A stretch of DNA of 64,000 nt from Eucommia ulmoides (taxonomy: Eukaryota; Streptophyta; Magnoliopsida; Garryales; Eucommiaceae): assembly GCA_016647705.1 (NCBI GenBank), contig CM028328.1, positions 36,990,501-37,054,500 of the forward strand. The letters run 5' to 3'. The notes below the pieces were generated by a model. It did not search any database, was not told the DNA's origin, and saw only the letters and a program-made list of their open reading frames with translations. Below, piece after piece: positions 24,125-34,660 of the stretch. The first letter of the stretch is position 1. The number at the start of each line of letters is the position of its first letter. The position numbers were made by a program, and so were the translations under genes.

Positions 24125-24900
24125 CATATCCTTTACCCTAAGCAAAATGAACTACACAAAGACTTGATTCTCATTAATCTGAGATACGTAGGCAACCCAC
24201 CTAAGGGTTCGGTCGTACATCCAAACAATTTAGTCTTAGCTTGCATTTCATTTAGTATAGCTTGCATATTTATATTTCTGTCTCTTATAAACTCTTATGG
24301 GGTGTCGCTGACCAGTAGTAGTCGTAGTATTTACTTGTTTTACTATTACATCATGTTAGAATACATAAAAAGAGGAAAAACTTCAAAAAGAAAAAGAAAA
24401 AAAGGAATTATTCTTGTTTAAGTAAATCAAAGAAAACTGCTTGGCTGTGTTTAACAATGAATATTTATTTAAAACAAGGTATCATTTATGGACAGGTGTC
24501 TTGGGGTGCGTAAAACCTTTTCCAAGCATAACTGACTACTGAACGTAAAGAATATCTCTCGTACACAGACCTTTGGATGTCAAAACATAGGCCATTTCAA
24601 AGGAAAAATGAATTTCTAAAATCCCAGTGACCTAGCACACTATTTAACCCCATGCTAGGTGGCATATTCGTTTTTAATAAAAATATCGGCCCAAGAATTT
24701 TTTCAATACCGACGCCTAGAAAATCCCTTAAAAAACTATTTTCAAAATGAACGGATTTAGACAACTTAGAGAAGAATGGATGAAACTTATTTTCATCCTT
24801 TACCCGATTCTCTACTTCTTCCGCTATCAAAATCCATGGTGCATCATTAATAGTATTCAAACGTTCAATCATCATAATGGTTTTCATGATTTTTGCATCG
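24125..24900 (+). repeat. End of the Tat-type LTR and start of its leader
   Basis: 24125-24655 is the 3' end of the LTR. The primer-site position lies at about 24660, where the inverted copy reads TGGCGACTCCGTT, the tRNA-Arg-like site of Ogre/Tat elements; here it is diverged. Leader homology to 36160-36000 (cccaagaa..tttttcaa, then the block near aaaatccatggtgcatca) ends at about 24850-24900. Confidence 0.65.
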
Positions 24901-26000
24901 GATTAATATAAATTATGATGAAGATACTTTTAATAGTAATTTAGACCAAATATCCATAGTTATTAGTTAACGAGGTTGTCTAGTTTTAATTCTATCAAGT
25001 TCTGATATATTAATATTTTCTAAGATTGTTATCAAGATTACCTAGGCCCTATATGTTACTCGAGGTTTCATCGATGGCTCCTCTTCACTTTTTCTGTCTT
25101 GGACAGAGGGTAGATGGAATGGGCCATCCCAAGATGACTCAGAGGAGGGAGAATAGAAGTGATGGAGAAACAAGTGTAGTTAATGACAACTAACAAATGT
25201 TATTATATCTTGGTAGTGTCAAGAGAATTTTTTGTTATTTTTCTTCACTCCAACAAGTGGGGAGTCATACTTTTTATATAATCCATGTAGCGAGCTTTGG
25301 GTAGTAATCACGGTCCAGTTGACCCAAGTCACTAGGTGTTGAGACACCCCTATGACTTAATAATTGGTTATATAAAGAGCGTGTTTTACCTGACTACTTT
25401 CGTATAACCACTGAGTGTTTAGAAACTTTCTGAGGCTAGTCTTTATTTTATTATTTCTATTAACACGTACTTTCAGTATTTTTACACTTTTTAAAGAATT
25501 ATTGTATTTTGAGTCAGTCTCGAGGCCTATGGTGATTTTACTCTTATCCCGGTTACTTTCCCTATTATTTAGATATTATCTTGATGAAGGCTCATTGTCT
25601 TCTTTCAATCTTGATTATATTCTATTTAATAAAGTTCTTCCTACTTTAATTTTAAGTAGGTTTTCGTGTGCTTCTAGATTAGTTATTTCTTGGGTAAAAC
25701 GATAGTCTATATTAGACTATCTTCTTTCATAAATCTGCTAGACCTTTCAAGAATATTTCTCTGGCGGGGTCAGATTCTAAGACTTTATCTACTATTTTTC
25801 ACATTATAAATTTTCTGGAGATTTCCTCCTTTTGTTTTGGTTGAGAAGGTCTTCTGTAATCTTTTGTGGTTCTTCGGACATTCTTGAGTTGTAACATATA
25901 TAACGATTCCTCATCATGACTCTTAGGTTTTTTATCGTTCTTAGATTTTTTTGTTAATATCTCTCTATCATCTGGTTGAAACGAAACGTCTTGTTCTAAG
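24900..26000 (-). pseudogene. Minus-strand coding fossil of unrecognised family
   Basis: Read on the minus strand, several long stretches have protein-like composition, for example ESDPAREIFLKGLADL near 25780 and DKSKITIGLETDSKYNN near 25540, with lysine- and arginine-rich parts before them. The stretch is broken in several places. I do not recognise the family. A virus-derived or transposon-derived origin is possible because it starts where the Tat leader homology stops. No LTR or inverted repeat marks its ends. Confidence 0.35.
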
Positions 26001-26100
26001 ATTTTCCTTTAGATAATGGTCTAATTTAGTATTGAAATTGTGTTATCATTATTTTTTATTATTCTTGGTGTGTGGAAGCAAATTAATTTATGGAAGTTAG

Positions 26101-26201
26101 TGTCACACCCTACCCCAGGCCCCCAACGCCCGAGGCCGGGCATGATGTCAACTTCATATTACCCGACCTACCCAATGAATATATATATATATATATATAT
26201 A
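26101..26201 (+). repeat. Possible LTR start, left of the Helitron
   Basis: Starts TGTCACACCCTACCCC with a GC-rich inverted arm (gcccgaggccgggc), a style common at the edge of plant Ty3/gypsy LTRs, perhaps of the Tekay/Del kind. It runs into an (AT)n tract in which the Helitron sits. The sequence resumes after 30910. Confidence 0.35.
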
Positions 26202-26233
26202 CTAGTGTATAACCCGTGCCTAAAGGCACGGGT
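26202..26233 (-). terminator. Helitron 3' end: hairpin plus CTAG
   Basis: Stem ACCCGTGCC/GGCACGGGT at 26212-26220 and 26225-26233 with loop TAAA, then CTAG at 26202-26205 on the minus strand. In Helitrons this hairpin marks where rolling-circle copying stops. Confidence 0.8.
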
Positions 26234-26601
26234 GTAAAACAATAAATAAATAAATATATATATATACAAAAAAAATTGACATAATCTACTCTATTTATAC
26301 AATATTCCACCTATTTCATTTGAACATCCCTAACAATAACAATTGAAAACTAACAATCGAGAACAATCACCATTTCACACATTATTTATTCCCAATAAGA
26401 AAAAAACTAAAATATTTACAAAATACCCACTATTTAATGAGGAATAATTCAAAGAGATTTAATAATAGCATACAACTGTGTGTCATGCTCTCTAAACAAC
26501 ATTCCTTCCTAAACCAACAAATTTTGATCTAACAAAAAAAAACACAATAAACAGACGGGGCAATACTTGAAAGCAAAACGATGAACACAGGATAACAATT
26601 A

Positions 26602-26760
26602 GAAGTGAGGCACACCAGTGAGTTTGACTACTTCAGCAGCAGCAATAACAGCTTCAGCTGCAGCTGTTGTTGCCATGGCAACAGCCAAAGCATTTTTTTC
26701 TGCTCTTCAGTTGCCTCGTTTAATGTCCTCTGTGGAGCACCAAGCGTCGGATATTGTCTG
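26602..26760 (-). pseudogene. IQD-like (IQ67-domain family) gene fragment
   Basis: The minus strand encodes PTLGAPQRTLNEATEEQKK, then after a one-base frame change ALAVAMATTAAAEAVIAAAE and VVKLTGVPHF. The alanine-rich stretch ending in VV(R/K)LTG is typical of the region before the IQ motifs in plant IQD proteins, which bind calmodulin and associate with microtubules. No IQ motif follows, so only this exon piece was taken. The frame change shows it is not functional. Recognition rests on this one signature. Confidence 0.55.
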
Positions 26761-26818
26761 AACTTCAGCCTCCCAAACACCCAACTCAACTTCTTTGATT
26801 TCTAGAAATTTCAAGTTT

Positions 26819-26853
26819 GGGTGCTGCAACCCTAGACGACTTAACCTACTGAA
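26819..26853. repeat. Duplicated block, copy 1
   Basis: gggtgctgcaaccctagacg and the 15 bases after it recur at 28854-28888, 2 kb away in the same Helitron and orientation. On the minus strand this copy lies just upstream of the IQD-like exon. Confidence 0.85.
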
Positions 26854-27089
26854 GTGAGATTTCCACAGCTTTACTCCCACCAACAAAATTGGGGAGTAAA
26901 CTGTTTATGTAATCCATCCCAAGCAAGTAACTACAGAGACATAGTCTAGAATTTTTTCATTAGGAATAAATGAAAACCTACATATGGAAGAATCAAAAGC
27001 AAACGGTGCCTTAACATCAAATTAAACAGTGCCTTAACAGCAAATTAACACCAAATTGTTCCCTTATTTCAACAAAATTCATCACAATA

Positions 27090-27400
27090 CTCTTATAGAA
27101 GCAGAAGCAGGATCAGAAACAAAAACAGAAACAGAAATAGGGAGTAGGAACAGAAACAGAAACAGGAATAGAAACAGAAACATGGAACTGAAACAGGGAA
27201 CATGAACAGAAATAGGGAACAGAAACAGGAACAAACAGGCCTCGAAAAAAATTCAGAACAACCAGAACAGAACAGAAACAGATCTTACTGAATTAAGCTC
27301 ATTGAATGACATTTTCTGTGAACAGAAACAGAAACGGAAACAGGGAACAGAAACAAAAACGAAAACAGGGAACAGAAACAGGAACAAATAACTCCAAAAG
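27090..27400. repeat. AGAAACAGG-type short tandem repeat
   Basis: About 300 bases made of irregular acagaaacagga units of 6 and 12 bases. It lies in the stretch between the IQD-like and AHL pieces. The minus-strand open frames over it (Phe/Cys/Val/Ser-rich) are low-complexity artefacts. Confidence 0.85.
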
Positions 27401-27756
27401 AAATACACACATAATTCTCGAATATCAGCAATGAAATTGAAAAACCGACTGTAATAAGATGGAAACAATAAAACAAAAACAAAACAGAAGTTGGCGACCC
27501 ACTAAAACAAAACAAAAACACACAAAAAAAAAATAGTTTGATGACTAATATAAAATTAATTTGTGGAAATTCCTCATAAATAGACCACACAAAAAATAGC
27601 TGTTACAGGACTTCATAAAGTGATATTTTTATGGGATGGAACTTTTGGGCAAATTTCCTTAAAAATTATAAGTGAATTATTTAAATGATAATATAATAGT
27701 TTCCCCTTATCTTTATTTATTTATTTAATTATATTTTTAAAATATATAAATCTAAC

Positions 27757-28536
27757 CTGAACAGGTCAAGCGGCAACTAACAAACCGGCAATTCCTCCGC
27801 CCAAAACACGTCCATCTGGCCCCGTCAAAGAGACACTCATTCCACCGGAACGGCTTTTTGTTCCTCCATTATCATTAGGCATAAATGAACCTGTTAAACT
27901 AAGTATTTCGAAACGACCCTAAAAAAACACACTTGATCAGAACAATCTAACGCAGGAGATTCGACAAACTATAAGGCGCCATTTATTTAGTGTTTCTGTT
28001 CCCAAAAATTTATTCTAAAAATTAGGAACATGAAAAAAACATTGTTTTTTGTTCTCCTTTACTTTGGAATGAAAAAAAACAGAATCAGAAACACTAAGAG
28101 GTTCCAAACATCATATGGTAAACCGGGAGAATCAATCAAATTTAAGGCACCGTTGGTTTAGTGTTTCAAAAATCCAAAATTTCAGTTTTTGTTATTAAAA
28201 AAAGCCTTGGAATATATACCAAAAAAACAAAAACAAAACAGCAATTCTGTTCTGTTACCATAATTTTTTTAAAAAATGGGAACATAACACAAAGATAACC
28301 TTTTTTTTTTTTTTTAAACGATATTTCTATTTCAGTTCCCAATTTTTTGGGAGCAGTAACACTAAACAATCGCCACCTAAAATTTCAGCAAGAGATTTCA
28401 CACCTCATATGTCAAAATGCCGCCAGATAAATTAGGCTGACGAAGTGTTACGTTTGAAATCAAACCGTTTGCTGCAAGAATAGATATGGCTCGAGACCCT
28501 TGTTGAGAAAACGACATAATCTTCATTGTAACATCC
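27757..28536 (-). pseudogene. AHL (AT-hook nuclear-localised) gene fragment, PPC/DUF296 domain
   Basis: Two exon-like blocks on the minus strand encode consecutive parts of a plant PPC domain. Exon 1 (28536-28404) is preceded by a tttcag acceptor, runs from VTMKIMSFSQQ through NGLISNVTLRQPNLSGGILT, and ends at a GAG/GT donor. Exon 2 (27918-27757) follows a tttttag acceptor. It begins GRFEILSLTGSFMPNDNGGT, includes GGMSVSLTGPDGRVLGGG and ends CAG/GT. The joint TYE/GRFEILSL is the exact place where AHL proteins continue. AHL proteins bind AT-rich DNA and regulate growth genes. One extra A in a run of three in exon 1 and a TGA in place of Ser in exon 2 (AA*PVQ) disable the frame. AT-hooks and flanking exons are absent. 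Kept splice sites show that genomic DNA was captured, not cDNA. Confidence 0.85.
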
Positions 28537-28620
28537 TGAAACAGGTGCAAAACGACATAATCTTCATTGTAACTAATTCAAAACGACATAATCTTCATTG
28601 TAACTAATTCAAAACTGAAG
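28509..28620. repeat. Three tandem copies of an AHL exon start
   Basis: aacgacataatcttcattgt occurs at about 28511, 28552 and 28588. The first copy is the start of AHL exon 1 with its acceptor. The other two are duplications of that exon edge upstream of it. Confidence 0.85.
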
Positions 28621-28853
28621 TAAAACAGGGAAGCACACTTACCTAGAGCAGCACAGAGCACCCATTCCTAAAGAATTGTTCAAAAAATATGGGCATAAAA
28701 TAAAAATCGGTTAGTAAATCACATAAGGCATCATTTGGAAACTTTGTCAATGATTGACAATTCCTATGAAGATACATGTCCTATAAAGATACAATTCCTA
28801 TAAAGATACCAAAGCAATTAAACATTATAGTAGCATGCCTTCGGCCCAAGATT

Positions 28854-28888
28854 GGGTGCTGCAACCCTAGACGACTTAACCTACTGAG
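28854..28888. repeat. Duplicated block, copy 2
   Basis: Second copy of the 26819-26853 block, here on the far side of the AHL piece. The two copies bracket the 27-28.8 kb segment. Confidence 0.85.
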
Positions 28889-29494
28889 GTGGTAGTTTTC
28901 CATCACAGGGACCCAAAAAGAAATGCGCCTTGATCGAGTTTGAAAAAAATCACATTTCAATGACACATGATTGTGAAGTGTCTAATTGGTTGCAGTCAAC
29001 CTAACTACCATGGGCACAGTATGACAGACAACACATATGGCTAATATTATTTGCAAATTGGGGGGCAGTACTTGTTTTTCCCAACGTTAGTGCCAAAGTT
29101 GCCAACTGTGGATCCAAAGAATTTGAAAGAAACTTAGTGCGTGCATGTTTTGATTTTCAGAAAGTTTAATGTAAGAACCTAATACAAATCTTCACAGCAC
29201 CATAGCATATCTAGTGAGCAGGCATTAGCATCCACTTACCAAGTTTTAGGAAAAGAATATATGTGACTGCCAAAACATGCTCATTTGGAATTCCACCACT
29301 GTTATTAAGGACATTATCAAAGTTAAGAGACCTAAAAATGTGTAAAAATTGGGTATAAGGAGCCAATATGATAAAAAAAAAAATGATCATAGCAAGAGAG
29401 CGATTTCTGAATCCTCTTCAAGGAAGGAAACTGAATGATACGTCAGCCAATAATGGGTGAAAAAGAAGACATGCAAATTTCTCAATACTCGACT
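28889..29494. other. Helitron interior without recognised gene
   Basis: No homology is recognised on either strand. It may hold intron or untranslated sequence from captured loci. Confidence 0.4.
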
Positions 29495-30545
29495 TTCCAG
29501 TACATAAACAATATTGTGGTTTAAATAAACAATAACAGCAGCAAGTATTGTGGTTTAAATAAACAATAACAGCAGCAACGAATAGAGCACATACCTGAGG
29601 TTTTGATCAACAACGAACTAGAGTAGAGCAACGAACTGGCTGGATTCTGGAGCAGCAGCAACAAACTGGTGGAGTAAAGGAATGAAGAATCTGGAGCAGC
29701 AACATCAAACAGAGCAGCTGAAGAACCTGCGTGAACAAATGGAGAAGGACTGAAGGAGTGTACTTGGAATGTGTGAAAGGAGAGTGAGAGAGAAGAGAGA
29801 GATCGTACCTGAAAGCAGCAGCGTTTGCTGAGGGAAATCGGAATGTTGGTGCGAGAGGGAGAAAAAAATCGATTTGCGGTGATTGACGGTCGTCGAGAGT
29901 GCGAGGCGGGAGGCGGAGGTACCCAATCGAATGAAGGTTTTTGAAACCAACGCCACCATCAGTGTCCCTACTCAGATCAACGCCACAATCGGTGTCCCAA
30001 CTCAGATCAACTCAAATCGAGTGAGGGTTTTGAAAATCGAACAAACTGAAAAACGTAAGATCAGAAAATCAGAACTAAAAAAATCAAATCATGGATTTTG
30101 TCAATTGAGAAAACTGGAAGGGTTAATCGAAACTGAAACCCTAGGATTAGGATTACGAAATGGGAGATGAGGGAGGGAACATACATTGGGAACCATGGCG
30201 GAGTGGTTCGACGGCTAAGATTTTGATGATTTCTTCATAGTGCGTGGAGATGTCCGGCGAATGGGATAGCGATGACAGCTTAGCGGTGAGAGTGAGAAGC
30301 GAGAGGCCAAATTTGGAAAAACAATTAGGGTTCATCTCTGAACCCTAATGACGATGAACCACGGCTCAAGTTGGTTCAGATCTGGCCTCTCGATTCTACC
30401 CCAGGCTCAAGTTGGTGACGACGGCGGCAGCGGTTGTTGTGGTCGGATTTTCCGTCGATGACATAGATGAGAGAGAGAGTAGAGAGCTTTTTCCGTCGGC
30501 GACATAGATGAGAGAGAGAGTAGAGAGCTTTTCAGATTTAAGGTT
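29495..30545. repeat. Short tandem duplications near the Helitron 5' end
   Basis: At least three direct duplications occur: a block containing attgtggtttaaataaacaa near 29513 and 29547, a block containing ctcagatcaac near 29970 and 30002, and a block with gacatagatgagagagagag near 30459 and 30501. Minus-strand open frames here (29705-29959 and 30396-30719) could be captured exon pieces, but no family is recognised. Confidence 0.7.
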
Positions 30546-30909
30546 GATTTGGGCCGGTTTGTTGCCTTGCCGCCTAAGCCGATCACCTATGAAGCTTCGC
30601 CGCTGCCGTCGTCTAGGGAAGAAGAAGCTTGTGTATGTGTGAGAGAGAGAATGGAGAGAGAGAATGGAGGGGTCTGATCGCATAATGAGAGAGGGGCAGA
30701 GGGTTGGAGGCAAGGACACTGTTTATGATTGTAAGTGTTAAAAAGTAAGGTTGATTGTAAGTGTTGAATATTTTATATTATTATAGATAGATATATTATA
30801 TAGATATGTTGTATATAGATGTTGTATATATCAAAAGACATCCAACGGTTACGAATATCCAGAGACATCGGACGGCTGTGAATGTAAATGAGCTGATTTA
30901 TTATATAGA

Positions 30910-31750
30910 TATATATAAACATATACTACTAAAGATTTATTTTTTCCAAAAATACATATACCAATCTCAAAACTAAAAAATACACGTGTCTCAAACATCC
31001 ATTACAAAACTACAAAACTGAACTTTTCATGGTTCACACCTGTCCCACCAATCCTCCAAAAATGACACCATCTTCTAACTCTACCTAGTGCCAATAGTGG
31101 ACCCGTGTCTAGCTGCGGTACCTGAGACCAAACATTTTATCGGTGTATTGTCTTCATTTTATAAAAATAATTTATACGGATCAAGTTTAATTATCGAATA
31201 CTACTTTTCAAAACATAATATAAATTAACCACACACGGAGCCAAAATAAAATTCCACAGCTATCATTACAATAAAATAAATGCATTTAAATTAACCAATC
31301 TGATTATTTTGATATGTAATAAAATACTGCACACATAGTTTCCTACTAGCCATAGTATCGTTTCACCTCACGATTGGGAGTTACGATGATACCGTAACCT
31401 GTATAACTGTGCAATCTAAGGTTGCCATTAGTGTTAGGGACATTTAATATCTCCAATGGTAGGAGCCAACACGTGATATAAACTACCATATCATGAAAAT
31501 AATTATCATTGTTAACAACAACAACAACAATAGATATCAACCACCTGCAGAACTTGCCCTCCTGTCAGGTCACAATACGACGTCCTATAGGACATGCCCT
31601 CCTATTAGGACCAACAACATCCCGCAGGACATACCCTCCTGTCGGGATCACACTATGGCATAGTCGGATACTAAAATCACTTTATGTATTTAAAAATTTA
31701 CTTGATCCGCATCACATTATAAAATAATCCATTTTAATAAACCTTTTATT
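30910..31750. other. LTR-like sequence to the right of the Helitron
   Basis: Continues the sequence cut at 26201. It contains a repeated phrase of the kind gccctcctgtcaggtcac with alternating gacgtcctataggacatgcc text (about 31550-31660), a pattern I associate with plant Ty3/gypsy LTRs. Ends are not resolved. No gene. Confidence 0.35.
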
Positions 31751-32286
31751 TTCACATTTTAGTACGAAAATATAATTTGACAACTTACATAGAATACAGT
31801 ACACTTACCTTGATATTTGTGCTACTAAATAAGCTACTATTGTAATGCAGATGTGGTCGGCGTCACTTGTGAACCTAACAACAAAAGGTATAAACTAAGA
31901 ATTTATTTAAATAAACCTAATATGTGATGTGTGACCCTAAAATGCAAAATTTTCCATTCCCCAAATTTTTTATTATACGAAATTACTAAACGTCAAATTT
32001 TTTAATTCAATATTAATTATATAAAAATTATCATAACAACGATTACAAAATTTCTTTCTACTAATCATTTAACCTACATAAAATATTAGTTAACTGTTAA
32101 TAATATTATTAGTCAATGAAATACTAAAAATTATCATATCAATAAAATTTACAAATTTTATTTTAAATCGTATTCTTCACAAACTAGGTATATCGATACC
32201 ACTATATTTCTCTGACACATGTATATTTTTTACCTATAAATATACATTTTACATGTCCGTACAAGTAGTCTCATAAATTAAATGTG

Positions 32287-32327
<41 letters not shown>

Positions 32328-32447
32328 CACCGCCTTGACCCCTTTTTCCCATTTTTTTTATATGCTTGCCATGTGTCTCAACCATATATATAATATATGG
32401 TTGAGATGGTTTCCTTCTTTAAGAAGGAAACCGTTTTCAACCATATA

Positions 32448-32504
<57 letters not shown>

Positions 32505-32892
32505 TATTTATTTATTTACACTAATTATCCCTTTTTAAATAAAGAAAATATTAATTATATCCCATTTTCTTTAAAAATATTATATTTTAAATAACTTAAT
32601 AATCCCTAAACTTTTAAAAGTTAGAATTAGAATAAACATATTAGCCCCTAAATTTTTTAAAATCAAACTTTTAAATGCCACAATAACCCCTAAAAATTTT
32701 AAAGTAAAATTTAAATAAAAATGCAATTAGAAATATGCATATGCAAAAATTAATCTTTACAGTCAACCATAGATAAAATAATCTTGAATTTCCTGATTTG
32801 TAGATCTAGTAGATAGGAATATAAGACAACACCTAGTTTATTAGAAAGTACTTAAGAAACTAAAGGAAAGAACAAATATAGACATCACCTCC
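31751..32892. other. AT-rich stretch with hairpins and (AT)n tracts
   Basis: Contains (AT)n at about 32288-32323 and 32457-32500 and two adjacent palindromes (32376-32432). Otherwise only A/T-rich text without coding signal. Confidence 0.6.
32376..32432. repeat. Two adjacent palindromes
   Basis: First palindrome: arms tctcaaccatata and tatatggttgaga (32376-32406). Second: GGTTTCCTTCTT, one T, then AAGAAGGAAACC (32408-32432), a perfect 12-bp stem with a one-base centre. Part of the first arm (caaccatata) recurs right after. Confidence 0.85.
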
Positions 32893-33486
32893 TTAAAGTT
32901 CTTGGTTTTTTGAGAAGCGTACGACCCTGAATTGAAAGTGATCCTTGATATTGTTTTTGAGGGTGAGACACTGGTTAGTGTGATGATCGACCTCTCTGGA
33001 GTGGTATTTATAGAAAGTGTGAGGGTTAAATCTCGAATCCTGAGGGTTTAGATGGTTAGGAGGAATTGGTTTTAAAAGTCCTTCTTTCAAGCAATCGTGG
33101 AAGATTTTAGAAAGTGGCATAAGAAGCGGGGTATATTGCTTTCGTTTTTGGAGTGTTTGAATTGGCTTAGGAATTTGAGGAAAAATATTTGGATAAACTA
33201 AATATGGAGAAACGATGAAAGGTTGTTCCTCTGAGTGGATAGGGATCCCGGTTATTGGGGTTATAGGTAGGCTCCCCTTTTGACAGACTGGTTTAGCTTG
33301 CTTAATCTCTTTAATGTACCGTTCCATGTAATCCATCCTCCTCCATATGTTAGAAATTTCTCCTTGGATTGAGTCTTCCGTAGGTTTAAGGTTCTTCTCC
33401 CAGCTAGGCAGGTCTTGTCTTGTGACGGTGGCAAGAATGTCATCATCTTGTCTACCACGACTAATGTAGTTTTCTGTAGCGATCAA
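32893..33486 (-). pseudogene. Tat-lineage gag, C-terminal part
   Basis: The minus-strand frame includes KQYTPLLMPLSKIFHDCLKE, GLLKPIPPNHLNPQ and a zinc-knuckle-like HSREVDHHTNQCLTLKNNIK stretch. The order PL(S/T)-x-hydrophobic-x-x-L, then PPN, then C/Y-x-x-H..C-x-x-L-(K/R) is the Tat/Ogre gag pattern. It is a part of a capsid gene in a broken element. Confidence 0.65.
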
Positions 33487-34011
33487 TTTTTTTTAGGGAG
33501 CTTCCGGATTCTTATTTCATCCCAGTGTTTTACCATGCTAAGGGTATCTCCTAGTGATGGTAATTGGTCCTCATTTCTCTTTTTTTTTTTTTTTTTGAAA
33601 TAGCGGGGCTAGGTTCATCTAGCTTAGCATTTGTGTCAAGAAGAAAATGTCTTCTGGCATTGTTGGGATCTTGGAGTCATTCTGAATACTTCCAACAGAG
33701 AGAGGAATCGGGTCCATCTTATAATTCTTTGCCAACGGATCGCAGATGGCTTTTAGTAAAAGTTACCGAAAATAGATTTTTCTAGATTTATTAAGTAATT
33801 AACAACCTAGACGTCTACTTATGAACTTTTAAGGATGCGAATTATCTTATCTTTATGTGTGGTTATATTCTTGACTATACGTGAGAATGTTTACATAGAC
33901 GATAATGTTCTTGTTGTATGTATACAATCCCAAGAAGACATAACTCTAGCAGGTAATGTTCTGGACATGCCTCGACTTAGACTTGGCTTTCGTAGAACTA
34001 GGGTAACTTCC

Positions 34012-34052
<41 letters not shown>

Positions 34053-34139
34053 GATACAGTCTTCTATGCTTATGGCATAATTGACCCTTTATTCTCCAAG
34101 TATTAATCATTATTCCCAGAACTCTAGAGTACAAACGTC

Positions 34140-34660
34140 ATGTTCTTCCTCAAGATATGGACCATGGCTCCTAGGAATTAATAACAGAAATATTATTTAT
34201 TTTTTCTTTTCAAAGTAGAGATATTTGCTCCTAGAACTTGGTGTCAGACTTGTCTTTTCCTTACAAATTGATCACAATTCTTAGGACCTAGTGACAAAAT
34301 TATCCTAGATTTTTCCTATGGATAATTTCTCTTAGGACTTAATGACATGATTGTCCTATTTTTCTCCTCAAACATAGATCATGGCTCCTAGGACTTGATA
34401 ACAAAATTATCCTCTCTTTTTTATTTTCAAAGTAGGGATAATTGCTCTTAGGACTTGATGACAAACACGTCTTTCTTCTACAGAAAATATTGTTTCCCTA
34501 AGACCTAAAGACATAACTATCATTTTCTCTTTCTCAAAAGATAGATCATAATTCTTAGGGCTTGAGGAAGAGTCTACAATACCTTTGAGTTCATGATATC
34601 TACCAAGGGTGAATTTGACAATCTGACCATTGAACCTTAACTGGCTTCCTATCAAAAAAG
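34140..34660. repeat. Degenerate 60-75-bp tandem repeat
   Basis: The phrase ctcttaggacttgatgacaa recurs about eight times with variations (near 34170, 34230, 34280, 34333, 34390, 34445, 34500 and 34553), each followed by a T/C-rich run and an aaagtagggat-like phrase. Confidence 0.75.

Larger units (their letters stand above)
6670..24655 (+). mobile_element. Tat/Ogre-type LTR split by two insertions
   Basis: Pieces at 6670-9548, 21961-21994 and 24125-24655 match, in order, the minus-strand LTR at 38918-36175. Shared landmarks are the start (AAACACTGCATTTT), the block with aatgcacccatgtga near 7930, the TATA box, the tttggtaaccacccaaagt block at 9519-9540, and ctgagatacgtaggcaaccc near 24180. 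The second piece resumes with ccataagggtttggtca exactly after the Athila element's target duplication. Without insertions the LTR is about 3.4 kb. Assignment to Tat/Ogre comes from the gag next to the inverted copy. No partner LTR in the same orientation was found. It is a fossil. Confidence 0.75.
26202..30909 (-). mobile_element. Non-autonomous Helitron with captured gene pieces
   Basis: On the minus strand the element begins TCTATATAATAAATCAGCTC at 30909, preceded by A. It ends in CTAG at 26205-26202, followed by T. A perfect 9-bp stem with a 4-base loop (26212-26233) lies six bases before the CTAG. TC start, terminal hairpin, CTRR end, insertion between A and T and no target duplication are the defining Helitron features. 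No Rep/helicase gene is visible, so it would rely on enzymes supplied elsewhere. It carries broken AHL and IQD gene pieces and several short tandem duplications. It landed in an (AT)n tract. Confidence 0.8.

Noticed and set aside
27253-27590. Phe/Cys/Val-rich minus-strand frames that look like membrane segments
   Set aside because: They arise from the acagaaacagg short repeat and poly-A runs in the Helitron.
29705-30719. Minus-strand frames near the Helitron 5' end as genes
   Set aside because: They could be captured first exons, but I recognise no family, and tandem duplications run through them.
32284-32594. Ile-Tyr repeat frames
   Set aside because: Translations of (AT)n tracts.
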